Positions 35,802-43,219 of a stretch of DNA of 64,000 bases are shown piece by piece (position 1 is the first letter of the stretch; every line of letters starts with the position of its first letter). Location: positions 372,001 through 436,000 of the forward strand of contig NZ_SLWR01000003.1 in NCBI RefSeq assembly GCF_004345665.1, given 5' to 3'. The notes under the pieces are model-generated. The model had not been told where the DNA came from and made no database searches. It was given only the letters and a program-made list of their open reading frames with translations. The position numbers and the translations under genes were made by a program. Source of the stretch: Kribbella antiqua (lineage in GTDB: Bacteria > Actinomycetota > Actinomycetes > Propionibacteriales > Kribbellaceae).

Positions 35802-36107
35802 TTACAGCGTGACGAGCTTCTCGAAGAAGAACTCGTGCTTGAGGAACGAGACGTCGTACTCGTGGCCCGGCTGGGGTGGCAGGAGTTGGGCGGCCTGGAA
35901 GAGGCGCCAGCCGTCCTTCAATGCGTCCAGTCCGGTTGCGTACGGCGGGACGTCGCTGTCGCCCGTCGTCGGCGTCGTCGTGCCGGTTCCGTCGTACGTC
36001 GACCAGCCGACCACGCGGGCGTCGAGAGCCGACGAGGCCAGGTAGAGCACCAGCACCTGCTGGCGGACGGTCTGCTGGCCGGCGTCGATGGGTGCGGTGG
36101 CGGTCAT
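35802..36107 (-). CDS. Conserved-looking 101-residue protein coupled to a PhyH dioxygenase
   Basis: The ATG overlaps the dioxygenase stop (ATGA) and has AAGGAG upstream, so it is translated with that enzyme. The protein has no signal or membrane helix. It shows an N-terminal helix (QQVLVLYLASSALD), a central polar stretch and a C-terminal segment with many aromatics (HEFFFEKLVTL). The family is not recognised; tight coupling suggests a partner or small subunit of the dioxygenase. Confidence 0.75.
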   Translation of the reverse strand: MTATAPIDAGQQTVRQQVLVLYLASSALDARVVGWSTYDGTGTTTPTTGDSDVPPYATGLDALKDGWRLFQAAQLLPPQPGHEYDVSFLKHEFFFEKLVTL

Positions 36108-36964
36108 GCGATCTCCTTCTTGGCATGCGGGTTCTGGCTGCGCTGGGCGACGACGCGCTGCGGGCGGTTGGACACGCGGGTGACCCAGTACTCCGGGTCG
36201 TAGGTGTCGTCGCCGGTGAGGGCCTGCCACAGCTTGATCCGGTTGTACTTCTCCAGCCGGCCGGTGGCGTTCTCGTACCAGGGGAACGTCTGGTCGAGCT
36301 CGCGCGCCACCTCTTCGTCGTACAGGTCGTCGAGGTTCCACAGCCGGACCTGGCGAACGGTGGGGTTGAAGCGGATCTTGAACATGTAGCGGTCGATGTC
36401 GCTGTCGTTGCGGCGGCCGCCGTGCCAGATGCCGTGGTGCAGGAACACCACGGTGCCGGCCGGGCAGACCAGCCGGGTCTGGCCGAGCAGGTTCTGGTAC
36501 CGGCCGGTGTCCGTCTCGTTGGTCCTGCGCAGGTGGCTGCCGGGCACGCTGAGCGTCCCGCCCATCTCCAGCGTCACGTCCTGCGGGTAGTACATGAGCT
36601 GCACGTCGAACGCGTCCGGGCGTACGTCGATGATGGCGTCACCGTGCAGGTCCTGCGCCTCACCGTCGTTGGCCTTGCGGATGTGTACGGCGTGGTGGTC
36701 GACCAGCGGCTCCGGCCCGACCAGGCTGTGGATCGCGCCGGCCACCTCCGGCAGCTCGACCAGGCGCTGGACGAACTCGGTGTCCACGAACGCCTCCGAC
36801 AGCGGGGTGCCGTACGGGACGCCGGGGATGCCGGCCTTCAGCACGTCGATCGCCTGCTGGTTCATGTCGTCCGGTACGACGGCGTCCATCCGGAACGACC
36901 CAGTGGCCACGAAGCGCGCCATCTGAACCGAGGTGAGGAGGTTCTTACGATGCGGGTGCGGCAT
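36104..36964 (-). CDS. Phytanoyl-CoA dioxygenase (PhyH) family oxygenase
   Basis: The 286-residue protein is a 2-oxoglutarate/Fe(II)-dependent oxygenase of the PhyH family. Iron ligands are visible as His107 and Asp109 (LHGDA) and His181 (HGIWHGG), with a following Arg for 2-oxoglutarate binding. Members hydroxylate lipids, natural products and osmolytes, so the substrate is open. It leads a two-gene operon, is divergent from an AraC regulator, and shares an intergenic region with repeated TAGTGGTAA sites. Confidence 0.88.
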   Translation of the reverse strand: MPHPHRKNLLTSVQMARFVATGSFRMDAVVPDDMNQQAIDVLKAGIPGVPYGTPLSEAFVDTEFVQRLVELPEVAGAIHSLVGPEPLVDHHAVHIRKANDGEAQDLHGDAIIDVRPDAFDVQLMYYPQDVTLEMGGTLSVPGSHLRRTNETDTGRYQNLLGQTRLVCPAGTVVFLHHGIWHGGRRNDSDIDRYMFKIRFNPTVRQVRLWNLDDLYDEEVARELDQTFPWYENATGRLEKYNRIKLWQALTGDDTYDPEYWVTRVSNRPQRVVAQRSQNPHAKKEIA

Positions 36965-36982
36965 GAGGTTTGCCTCTCGGGG

Positions 36983-37056
36983 TAGTGGTAACTACTCGAC
37001 CAGGCTAGGTTCCTGAGCCCTTCCTTCGCGTGGGCAGAGTTCACCACTAGTGGTAA
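36983..37056. promoter_or_regulatory. Repeated operator sites between the dioxygenase operon and araC-type gene
   Basis: TAGTGGTAA occurs twice in the same direction, at 36983-36991 and 37048-37056. The second is part of a perfect 12-bp palindrome ACCACTAGTGGT (37043-37054); the first is flanked by GTAGT/ACTAC. Direct repeats in a divergent promoter region are usual for AraC-family control. Confidence 0.6.
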
Positions 37057-37065
37057 TTTCTCATC

Positions 37066-37845
37066 ATGCTGTCGTTGCACCTGGCATCACCGCCCGAGGT
37101 GGTCAACGTCGGCGCGGGCATCCACGGCGTGCGGAGTCTGCGCGACGTCTTCCGCCTGCCCGACCTGTGGCAGCTGCACCTCTACAGCTACTCCGCCGAC
37201 CTCACCGTCGCCGGTACGACGTACTCGGTCGCGCCCGGGTACGTGTCACTCACGCCGGCCGGTGTGCAGGTGGAGTTCGACTACCGCGGCCGGTCTGAGC
37301 ACCTGTACGCGCACTTCCGGCCGCGCGTTGTCGGCGAGCCGTCGTACGTTCCCGTCGTACAGGATGCTGGTGCGGCCGCTCCGGTGCTGTCGGGCCTGCT
37401 GCGGTCGGCGCTGGAGGCGTCGCCGTCGGGGTCGGCTCAAGTGACGGCCGAGGTGTGGACGGCCTTGTGGCGGATCGCCTCGTTGAGATCGCCCGAAGCT
37501 ACCCCACAGCACTCCGCGGTGGCGGCGGTCATCGCCTACGTGGAGGCCAACCTCGCTCAGCCGCTCACGGTCCCCGCGCTCGCCCGCATGGCCGGGGTTT
37601 CCCACAACCACCTGACCAGGCTCTTCCACGCCGAGACAGGTCAAACGGTCATCGCTTACATCCGCCGGCGCCGTTTGAACCGAGCTCGCCACCTCCTCGT
37701 CGCCTCGACCCTCTCGATCCCGGCCGTCGCCGCCTCGGTCGGCATCCCGGACCTCCAGGCCTTCAACAAGTCCTGCCGCCGCGAACTAGGCGCTTCTCCC
37801 CGGGCAGTCCGAAACGCGGTGGCCGCCGGCACTGCCGCGGGATAG
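37066..37845 (+). CDS. AraC family transcriptional regulator
   Basis: The 259-residue protein has an N-terminal cupin-like sensor domain (to about residue 140) and a C-terminal pair of helix-turn-helices (LTVPALARMAGVSHNHLTRLFHAETG, then SIPAVAASVGIPDLQAFNKSCRRELGASP). It is divergent from the PhyH operon and is its probable regulator through the TAGTGGTAA sites. Confidence 0.9.
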   Translation: MLSLHLASPPEVVNVGAGIHGVRSLRDVFRLPDLWQLHLYSYSADLTVAGTTYSVAPGYVSLTPAGVQVEFDYRGRSEHLYAHFRPRVVGEPSYVPVVQDAGAAAPVLSGLLRSALEASPSGSAQVTAEVWTALWRIASLRSPEATPQHSAVAAVIAYVEANLAQPLTVPALARMAGVSHNHLTRLFHAETGQTVIAYIRRRRLNRARHLLVASTLSIPAVAASVGIPDLQAFNKSCRRELGASPRAVRNAVAAGTAAG

Positions 37846-37855
37846 CGTGCGGCGC

Positions 37856-38590
37856 ATGTACGAGCTGATCCCGATTGCCCAGGCGCCCGAGTTGGATGAA
37901 GAGGCCGGCAAGCGGTTTGCCGAGGAGTGGCCCGAGTTCATCTTTCACGACGCCGGGGTGAAGGTCTTCCGGGATCGCCGACGGGAGTTCTTCCTGGACT
38001 GGGAGTTCTACCTGGTCACGGAGGAACGGCGGCTGATCGCGGGGTGCTGGGGTGTGCCGATCGCGTGGGACGGGACGGTCGAGGACCTGCCTGGGGGGTT
38101 CACGGGCTCGCTGGGTCGTGCGGTCACATCGTACGAGGAGGGCGTCGTACCGAACACGTTCGTGCTGATGGCGGCCGCCGTACGGTCGGATGAGCAAGGG
38201 CAGGGCCATGCCGGCCGGGTGATCACGGCTGTCCGGGAGCGGGCTGCGGCTGCTGGACTCGACCGCATGATCGCGCCGGTGCGGCCCACCTTGAAGTCGC
38301 GGTATCCGCTGACCGACATCGGTTCGTTTATGAGCTGGACCCGTTCTGATGGTCTACCTCTCGACCCCTGGCTACGTACGCACGTTCGGCTCGGGGCAAC
38401 GCTGCTCGCGCCGGCTCCCGTCTCGCAGACGATGACAGGCTCGGTCGCAGAGTGGGAGAAGTGGACCGGCATGCTCTTCCCAGCCTCGGGTTCCTACGTC
38501 ATTCCCGACGGTCTGGCGCTGCTGCAGATCGACCGCACCGCGGACACCGGCATCTATCGCGAACCCAACGTCTGGATGCGGCACGCCTAG
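37856..38590 (+). CDS. GNAT-like acyltransferase
   Basis: The 244-residue protein shows a GNAT-like core: VLMAAAVRSDEQGQGHAGRVITAVRERAAAAGL contains the Q/RxxGxG/A acetyl-CoA loop (EQGQGHAG). The rest is diverged, and the substrate is unknown. ATG 37856 is 11 bases after the AraC stop, so they may share a transcript. Its stop overlaps the stop of the convergent LuxR gene. Confidence 0.75.
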   Translation: MYELIPIAQAPELDEEAGKRFAEEWPEFIFHDAGVKVFRDRRREFFLDWEFYLVTEERRLIAGCWGVPIAWDGTVEDLPGGFTGSLGRAVTSYEEGVVPNTFVLMAAAVRSDEQGQGHAGRVITAVRERAAAAGLDRMIAPVRPTLKSRYPLTDIGSFMSWTRSDGLPLDPWLRTHVRLGATLLAPAPVSQTMTGSVAEWEKWTGMLFPASGSYVIPDGLALLQIDRTADTGIYREPNVWMRHA

Positions 38591-39333
38591 GCCGTGAGCG
38601 AGAACGCGGTTGCGACGGCGGCGGTGCGGCTGGTGACGCCGAGGCGTTCGTAGATGTTCTCCAGGTGCTTGCGAACGGTGCCCTCGGCAACGAACAGCCG
38701 GTGCGCGATCTGGGTGTTGCTGTGCCCGTCGGCGACGAGCCGGAGCAGCTCCAGCTGACGGCTGGTCAGCTCCGGGATGCCGGCGCGGCGGCGTTCGAGG
38801 TCGCGGAGGATCTCGATGAAGTGCGGCCGGAGCATTCGGAGCAGCAGCCGCTCGCGTTCGGTGAAGTCGCGGCCGGTGGCCCGGAACAGCATCAGCCGAC
38901 GGTCCTCGGCACCACGGACGGGGAACGGGACGATGATCTCGCTGCGGGTGCCGAACAGCCGGAACCACTCACCGATGGGCGACCCGTGCAACTGGCGGAC
39001 GGACCGGTAGTCCGACACCTTCCAGATCGTGTCGTAGTCGCCGGTGCGCTGCGGCCGGCTGCAAACCTCGTCATCCCAGTACGAGCGCCAGAACACGTCT
39101 TCCCAGCCCTCGCCGGGATCGACCGGCTGCTCGGTTACTTCCTCGGCCGCGACGAACTCCCGATCCAGCGGGCGGCTGATCTGGAACGTCACGTCGTCGG
39201 CGGGAATCAGCTCCGCGAGCGCATGCATCAGCTCGCGCGGAAACACCTCGTCCGGCCCTGCCTGCCTCCCCAGGTCGATGACGTCGAGCATCCGGCGCAG
39301 GTCCCGTTCGGTGACAGTCAACTGCTCCACCAT
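38587..39333 (-). CDS. LuxR family transcriptional regulator
   Basis: The 248-residue protein has a C-terminal LuxR helix-turn-helix (from about residue 183: LTSRQLELLRLVADGHSNTQIA, AEGTVRKHLENIYERLGV) and an N-terminal GAF-like domain without receiver motifs. GGGGAGG precedes the ATG. It is an orphan regulator; the ligand and targets are not evident. The divergent neighbour is a small secreted protein gene. Confidence 0.87.
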   Translation of the reverse strand: MVEQLTVTERDLRRMLDVIDLGRQAGPDEVFPRELMHALAELIPADDVTFQISRPLDREFVAAEEVTEQPVDPGEGWEDVFWRSYWDDEVCSRPQRTGDYDTIWKVSDYRSVRQLHGSPIGEWFRLFGTRSEIIVPFPVRGAEDRRLMLFRATGRDFTERERLLLRMLRPHFIEILRDLERRRAGIPELTSRQLELLRLVADGHSNTQIAHRLFVAEGTVRKHLENIYERLGVTSRTAAVATAFSLTA

Positions 39334-39473
39334 GGCGAACCCTCCCCAGCACAGGTTAAGCCTGCTCAGGCGGTCAGCGAATACGTCGAACGTCGTATGG
39401 CTGTACGGCGTGCACTGCGGCGACGGTTGCTACTGGGACGGCACAGGGCCGTTCCACGAAGGGGAGGAACCTC

Positions 39474-39785
39474 ATGAAACCGCTGTCTCGCCTGGCCGGT
39501 CTACTGGCCGCGCTGCTGGTCACCGTCGTCGCACTGTCCGGTACGGCGCACGCCATGCTCCCACCAGGGGATCCAGACTCCGGACCTAGAGCCGTGTACG
39601 ACGCTCCGCCTCCGCCGACGGTCGTGGTCGAGTCCGGACTGTCGCTGGTGCAGGTGATCGGGCTGATGCTGCTGGCTGCGATCGCCGCGGCTGTCGCCGG
39701 TGCGATCGTCGGGCGCCGGATGCCCCGGATCGCGACACACCTGGGCACCAACGTCACCAACTGGGTGGCTGAGCACTACCGCTAG
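39474..39785 (+). CDS. Small exported membrane-anchored protein
   Basis: The 103-residue product has a signal peptide with a typical AHA-M cleavage site near residue 27, a short proline-rich linker (APPPPTVVV), one membrane helix at about 58-80 and a basic cytoplasmic end. GGGGAGG lies 7 bases before the ATG. No family is recognised. Confidence 0.7.
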   Translation: MKPLSRLAGLLAALLVTVVALSGTAHAMLPPGDPDSGPRAVYDAPPPPTVVVESGLSLVQVIGLMLLAAIAAAVAGAIVGRRMPRIATHLGTNVTNWVAEHYR

Positions 39786-39792
39786 CCGGCTG

Positions 39793-39825
39793 GCGTCGCT
39801 GCCGCCGTTCAGGTGGCAGCGACGC
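39793..39825. terminator. Bidirectional terminator hairpin
   Basis: A perfect 11-bp stem, GCGTCGCTGCC with GGCAGCGACGC and an 11-base loop, spans the facing stop codons of the small membrane protein and phosphotransferase genes. Confidence 0.65.
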
Positions 39826-40744
39826 TCAGGGCGGCTAGGCCGTGGCTGAGGATGCCTTTGGTGACGGTGAGGGCGTACTCGCGGTCTGGGCCGGTTAGGG
39901 CTTGGTGGGACCACATGACTACGTCCTCGAAGGCTCTGACGTGGCGGTAATAGCGGATGGCGTCCTGGTCGAGGGGGTGCTCGCCGTAGCCGGTCAGGAA
40001 GGCTGCGAGGTGCTCGGGGGTGGTTGGGCCGACGTCGCCCATGCCGCCGAGCATGAACATCAGGTCTTGTTCGCGGGGCGCGAGTACGACGTCGTCCCAG
40101 TCGATGAGGTGGAGATGCTCGTCGACGAGGACGTTGCCGAGGTGCGGGTCGGCGTGGCAGACCACTCTGGGTCCCGCTGGCTCGGGAGGGCGGGCAGTCA
40201 TCAAGTGGGTGATTGTCGCCTCGTACTGCTTCCAGACCGCCGCCAGTTCCTCTTCGACCTCGTCCTCAGGCGCCTGCGTCGTGAGCCTCGTCTGGAGCTT
40301 CTCGGCGATCGCCGGGACCTTGGCGTCGATCGGGCTGTGCCGGGGGAGCGCTGCCCGCAGCCGTTCGGGTAGTTCCGCGGAGTGCACCCGCCGGAGGAGT
40401 ACGCCGTACTCGGTCCACTGCTCGGTGGTCAGGCCTGTCTCGGCCGCGCGTACGCCGTCGATCCACGGGGTGATGGTGAGGCGCTTCTTGCCGTGGAAGG
40501 TCCAGAGTCCGCCGTCCATGGTCCGGATCAGCTCAGGGATCCCGGGGAGACCGAGATCGGCCAGGTATGCCGCCACCTGGTGACCTGTGTTCGTGCCGGC
40601 GCCACTCCACTTCACGGCGTACGTGTTCGTCGTGGTGACCGCCTTCCAGACCTGCGCCGCCACATCGGCTCCGTGCGCCACCGGTGAGAGTTCGGCCACA
40701 TCCAGCCCGAAGTCCTCGAGGATCCACCGCCGCAGCTTCTGCAC
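39809..40744 (-). CDS. APH/choline kinase-family phosphotransferase
   Basis: The 311-residue protein has the aminoglycoside phosphotransferase-like kinase fold. The Brenner motif CHADPHLGN (His197, catalytic Asp199, Asn204) and the metal-binding LIDWDD (Asp215) are intact, and an N-terminal lysine lies in YAVKWS. The family covers antibiotic kinases, homoserine and choline kinases; the substrate is open. GTG 40744 is the best start. Confidence 0.83.
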   Translation of the reverse strand: MQKLRRWILEDFGLDVAELSPVAHGADVAAQVWKAVTTTNTYAVKWSGAGTNTGHQVAAYLADLGLPGIPELIRTMDGGLWTFHGKKRLTITPWIDGVRAAETGLTTEQWTEYGVLLRRVHSAELPERLRAALPRHSPIDAKVPAIAEKLQTRLTTQAPEDEVEEELAAVWKQYEATITHLMTARPPEPAGPRVVCHADPHLGNVLVDEHLHLIDWDDVVLAPREQDLMFMLGGMGDVGPTTPEHLAAFLTGYGEHPLDQDAIRYYRHVRAFEDVVMWSHQALTGPDREYALTVTKGILSHGLAALSVAAT

Positions 40745-40815
40745 GCCGCCAGCATGCCCGCTGCAGCCCGTGCTGGCGACGGCATTTGGCCCTGGCAGCT
40801 GACACGATCCGTCGG

Positions 40816-41274
40816 ATGGACCACGATCACAGTGCCTGGGAGCACGTCGTACAAGAGGCGCTGACGCGTGCCGCACCCCGTCAGCAGCGGCTGGTCGAGC
40901 TGCTCGGCGAAGACGTGCAGTACCACTGGGACCTCAAGCAGGCCGCAATCACGTGGTCACGCGCCGGTACGGTCGTCTGGACTGCCAGGCTCACCCTGAT
41001 CGGCACAGTCAGCCTGGCGGAGTCGTCCTGGCTCTGGTCGTGGGCCAACGACTCGCTACCCGCTGCTGCCGCCGGTGACACGCACCTGGTCCGCGAGTAC
41101 GGCGAGAAGCACGGCTTCCCGGTGTTGCCCTGGCCAGGGTTCAACCACCACCCGGACCTGGTGAAAGAGGCCCGGGTGGTGTCAGCCGCCGTACTGGACG
41201 CAGACGCCCTCTGGACGGACCAGTCAGGCGACATGCAGCTTCACTTCCTGCTGCACGACCTCACCGGTAGTTGA
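40816..41274 (+). CDS. DUF6882-like protein
   Basis: This 152-residue soluble protein has the pattern [13 protein letters not shown] seen in DUF6882-type proteins and a [12 protein letters not shown] strand before it. Function is unknown. The ATG start is chosen from the conserved N-terminal helix. It ends 14 bases inside the convergent yajQ gene. Confidence 0.6.
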   Translation: MDHDHSAWEHVVQEALTRAAPRQQRLVELLGEDVQYHWDLKQAAITWSRAGTVVWTARLTLIGTVSLAESSWLWSWANDSLPAAAAGDTHLVREYGEKHGFPVLPWPGFNHHPDLVKEARVVSAAVLDADALWTDQSGDMQLHFLLHDLTGS

Positions 41275-41752
41275 CGAACTGGACCGCGAAGTCGAGGTCC
41301 TGGCCTTTGATGAGTGCCTGGACCGCCTGCAGGTCGTCGCGGCTCTTGCTGGACACCCGCAGTTCCTCGCCCTGGATCTGCGCCTTGACGCCCTTGGGGC
41401 CCTCGTCGCGGATCAGCTTGGACAGCTTCTTCGCGTTCTCCTGGGTGATGCCGGCGCTGATCGAGGCAGTGATCTTGTACACCTTGCCGGACAGCTTCGG
41501 CTCCTCCGCCTCCAGCCCTTTGAGCGAGATCTGCCGCTTGACCAGCTTGTCCTTGAACACGTCCAGGACGGCGTTCACCCGCTCCTCGGTGTTCGCCTGC
41601 AGGTCGATGTTCTCGCCGGACCATTTGATGCCCGCGTCCACGTTCTTGAAGTCGAACCGCTGGCTGATCTCCTTCGCCGCCTGGTTCACGGCGTTGTCCA
41701 CCTCCTGGCGATCGACCTTGTTCACGATGTCGAAGGAGGACTCCGAAGCCAT
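41261..41752 (-). CDS. yajQ: YajQ family nucleotide-binding protein
   Basis: The 163-residue protein matches the YajQ/DUF520 family over its whole length: it starts [13 protein letters not shown], contains RFDFKN and [11 protein letters not shown], and ends FAVQFVNYR. Members bind cyclic di-GMP or other nucleotides and RNA; the target here is unknown. It has its own promoter upstream, next to tRNA-Tyr on the other strand. Confidence 0.94.
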   Translation of the reverse strand: MASESSFDIVNKVDRQEVDNAVNQAAKEISQRFDFKNVDAGIKWSGENIDLQANTEERVNAVLDVFKDKLVKRQISLKGLEAEEPKLSGKVYKITASISAGITQENAKKLSKLIRDEGPKGVKAQIQGEELRVSSKSRDDLQAVQALIKGQDLDFAVQFVNYR

Positions 41753-41834
41753 GGGCAGTTCCTTTCCGATTTGCTGTCAGGGGCACTCTCTGTTGTATCG
41801 TCTCCCACGCCGGTTCACGAACCGGCAGCACCCT

Positions 41835-41920
41835 GGCGGGTTGCCCGAGCGGCCAAAGGGAGCAGACTGTAAATCTGTCGGCGTATGCCTACGCAGGTTC
41901 GAACCCTGCACCCGCCACCA
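41835..41920 (+). tRNA. tRNA-Tyr (GTA)
   Basis: An acceptor stem GGCGGGT pairs with ACCCGCC, followed by discriminator A and an encoded CCA. The anticodon GTA is at 41869-41871 within CT-GTA-AA. A long variable arm marks a class II tRNA, and the T loop is GGTTCGAACC. This is a standard bacterial tRNA-Tyr. Confidence 0.95.
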
Positions 41921-41929
41921 GCACGAAAA

Positions 41930-41969
41930 GAGCCTCTGAGCTGCGGAAACGTAGATCAGGGGCTCTCTT
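41930..41969 (+). terminator. Terminator after tRNA-Tyr
   Basis: GAGCCTCTGA (41930-41939) pairs with TCAGGGGCTC (41956-41965) with one G-T pair, followed by TCTTG. It sits 10 bases after the tRNA. Confidence 0.6.
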
Positions 41970-41984
41970 GCTGTGGCCGGCTGG

Positions 41985-42338
41985 CTAGGGTCGACGGGCT
42001 CGGGCTGCCTCGATTTCGGGGACGTGTTGTTCGGCCCAGAGGCGTACGGCGCGGAGTGGGATGAGCAGGGAGCGGCCCAGGGGTGTCAGGGCGTACTCGA
42101 CGCGCGGCGGGTTCTCGTCGTACTCGTGCCGGCTGATCAGGCCGTCGGCTTCCAGGGAACGCAGGGTTTCGGTCAGGACCTTGGGGGTGATGCCCTGGAT
42201 GTGCGCCTTCAGTTCGGTGAAGCGGCGAGGTCCGTCGTCCAGGGCGTTGACGACGAACACGGTCCAGCGGGCTCCGATGCGGTGCAGCACGGTGCGGCTC
42301 GGGCAGGTCGCTGCCATCACGTTGTACGCCTTGCCCAT
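41985..42338 (-). CDS. HxlR family transcriptional regulator
   Basis: The 117-residue winged-helix protein has the HxlR pattern: an N-terminal Cys (ATCPSRTVLHRIGARWT), RRFTELKAHIQGITPKVLTETLRSLEADGLI and YALTPLGRSL. HxlR proteins often sense redox-active or electrophilic compounds through that cysteine. ATG 42338 is preferred by family length. It is divergent from an SDR gene, its likely target, with an inverted-repeat operator between. Confidence 0.9.
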   Translation of the reverse strand: MGKAYNVMAATCPSRTVLHRIGARWTVFVVNALDDGPRRFTELKAHIQGITPKVLTETLRSLEADGLISRHEYDENPPRVEYALTPLGRSLLIPLRAVRLWAEQHVPEIEAARARRP

Positions 42339-42368
42339 GGGGGCTGCTCCCAGTTCCGTTGAAGGTAC

Positions 42369-42387
42369 CGGTATCAAATCCATACCG
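42369..42387. promoter_or_regulatory. Candidate HxlR operator
   Basis: CGGTAT (42369-42374) and ATACCG (42382-42387) form a 6-7-6 inverted repeat in the 82-bp gap between the divergent HxlR and SDR genes. Confidence 0.5.
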
Positions 42388-42420
42388 TGGCTCTCGATCC
42401 TACGAGAAGGAGTGAGACGC

Positions 42421-43125
42421 ATGGAGCGGATCCTGATCATCGGCGGTGCGCGGGCGCTCGGCGCGGCCGTGGCGCGGCGTGCGGTGAAGGACGGGTACGA
42501 CGTAGTTGTCGGTGCGCGTGATCTGGTAGCGGCCGACGTGCTGGCCCGCGAGATCGGCGCCACCGCGGTGCGGGTCGATCTGCAGGATGAGGCGACGATC
42601 GCGGCTGCGGCGGAGCGGCTGAAGGATGGGATCGATCACCTCGTGACGACCGGTTCGGCGCCGCACGACGTTCGCGCGACCGAGCTGGATCGCGACAAGC
42701 TGCTGGGTGCGTTCACGGCGAAGGTGATCGGCCCCATGCTGGTCGCCAAGCACTTCGCCTCGGTACTGCGGCCGACCGGGTCGATGGTGATGTTCTCCGG
42801 CGTCGTCGGCTGGCGGCCTGGGCCGGGCTCGCTGGTCAAGGGGATCACGAACGGTGCGGTCGAGTACGCGGCGCGCCACCTGGCGGCGGATCTCGCTCCG
42901 GTGCGGGTCAACGCCGTCTCGCCTGGCGTTGTGGACTCGGGCGCATGGGATCGCCTTGGTGACAACAAGGCCGGGCTGCTGAGCAAGAGCGCGGCCGGCA
43001 CCTTCGTCGGACGCCACGGCGAGACCGAGGACGTCGTCGACACGGTGATGTGGCTCCTCCGAGCGGGCTTCATCTCCGGCGAGACGATCCACATCGAAGG
43101 CGGCGCCCGCCACAAATCCGCCTGA
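42421..43125 (+). CDS. Short-chain dehydrogenase family protein lacking the catalytic tyrosine
   Basis: The 234-residue protein has an SDR fold: a nucleotide-binding start (LIIGGARALGAAVA), RVDLQD, and a C-terminal RVNAVSPG followed by GETIHIEGG. The expected YxxxK active-site motif is missing: four residues before the lysine in PGSLVKGIT stands glycine. So it may be a non-catalytic or NmrA-like regulator, or use another mechanism. GAAGGAG precedes the ATG. It is divergent from the HxlR gene. Confidence 0.85.
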   Translation: MERILIIGGARALGAAVARRAVKDGYDVVVGARDLVAADVLAREIGATAVRVDLQDEATIAAAAERLKDGIDHLVTTGSAPHDVRATELDRDKLLGAFTAKVIGPMLVAKHFASVLRPTGSMVMFSGVVGWRPGPGSLVKGITNGAVEYAARHLAADLAPVRVNAVSPGVVDSGAWDRLGDNKAGLLSKSAAGTFVGRHGETEDVVDTVMWLLRAGFISGETIHIEGGARHKSA

Positions 43126-43127
43126 TG

Positions 43128-43166
43128 CCCAGTCCTGCCGGCCGATGATCGCAAAGCCGGACTGGG
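43128..43166 (+). terminator. Terminator hairpin after the SDR gene
   Basis: CCCAGTCC (43128-43135) pairs with GGACTGGG (43159-43166); GGC/GCC inside extends the pairing. No T-tract is present. Confidence 0.45.
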
Positions 43167-43219
43167 GAGTGTTACCTGCCGGATTCGGTGCGTGCTGCTC
43201 CCCGGTTCCGACGTCAGCA

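Noticed and set aside
41835-41920. Integration site for a genomic island at tRNA-Tyr
   Set aside because: No integrase and no repeated tRNA 3' end were seen on either side.
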